Shown piece after piece: positions 5,034-5,063 of a stretch of DNA of 5,063 nucleotides. Position numbers and translations under genes: made by a program. The notes under the pieces were generated by a model. The model worked only from the letters and a program-made list of their open reading frames with translations. It searched no databases and was not told the DNA's origin. This DNA is from Gammaproteobacteria bacterium (GTDB lineage: Bacteria; Pseudomonadota; Gammaproteobacteria; Steroidobacterales; Rariloculaceae): NCBI GenBank assembly GCA_004357505.1, contig SMWC01000092.1, positions 1-5,063 on the forward strand. Direction: 5' to 3'. Positions within the stretch are counted from its first letter, which is position 1; every line of letters begins with the position of its first letter.

Positions 5034-5050
5034 ACTCCCCATCCGGGAGT
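5034..5050. promoter_or_regulatory. Hairpin that would cover the ribosome site of the gene at the right edge
   Basis: ACTCCC (5034-5039) pairs perfectly with GGGAGT (5045-5050) around the loop CATCC. The 3' arm contains GGGAG, which lies 4 bases before ATG 5054. It begins 25 bases after the stop codon of the 84-residue protein. It could instead be a weak terminator, but no T tract follows within the window. Confidence 0.4.
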
Positions 5051-5053
5051 AAG

Positions 5054-5063
5054 ATGAGTGTGA
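5054..5063 (+). CDS. Possible start of another gene, cut by the right edge
   Basis: ATG AGT GTG (Met-Ser-Val) begins 4 bases after GGGAGT, a possible Shine-Dalgarno site. It is on the same strand as the rest, 44 bases after the preceding stop. Three codons are too few to identify a product, and the start itself is only probable. Confidence 0.3.

Overview
The window looks like a stretch of ordinary chromosome from a Gram-negative bacterium, probably a proteobacterium. The signs are several Sec-type signal peptides, AG-rich Shine-Dalgarno sites, a tRNA-Cys gene with an encoded CCA end, a SYLF/YSC84 envelope protein and a HupE/UreJ-type membrane protein. A free-living, possibly marine or soil gammaproteobacterium would fit, but that is inference. 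Every supported gene reads on the + strand. No transposase, integrase, CRISPR array or phage gene is visible.

Layout. (1) 1-1247: the 3' part of a HupE/UreJ_2-family membrane protein, followed 20 bases later by a secreted SYLF-domain protein, probably one transcript. (2) 1306-1379: tRNA-Cys(GCA). (3) 1380-1711: a 332-base stretch without an intact gene. It holds two adjacent short palindromes and what looks like the C-terminal remnant of a glyoxalase/VOC-fold enzyme. (4) 1712-4001: a likely three-gene operon with gaps of 41 and 32 bases. It encodes an eight-cysteine 63-residue putative zinc-ribbon protein and then two divergent tandem paralogues of a secreted protein whose N-terminal half resembles DUF6152. 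(5) 4131-4646: a secreted low-complexity protein made of four charged helical repeats, FPGG repeats, a Met-Gly patch and an Asp-Ser tail. (6) 4755-5009: an 84-residue protein with a twin-arginine-like N-terminus, a predicted coiled coil and a C-terminal hydrophobic segment. (7) The last ten bases may be the start of another gene, with its ribosome site inside a hairpin.

How the genes might work together. Most products are predicted to be in the membrane or exported, so the region has a cell-envelope character. HupE/UreJ proteins are linked to nickel/cobalt handling. The two tandem paralogues probably mature to proteins that begin His-His-Ser, which could bind metal. A metal theme is therefore possible, but nothing in the sequence proves it. 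The most interesting part is the 1712-4001 cluster: a small Cys-rich protein with two exported paralogues that keep the same His-His N-terminus and the same two cysteines.
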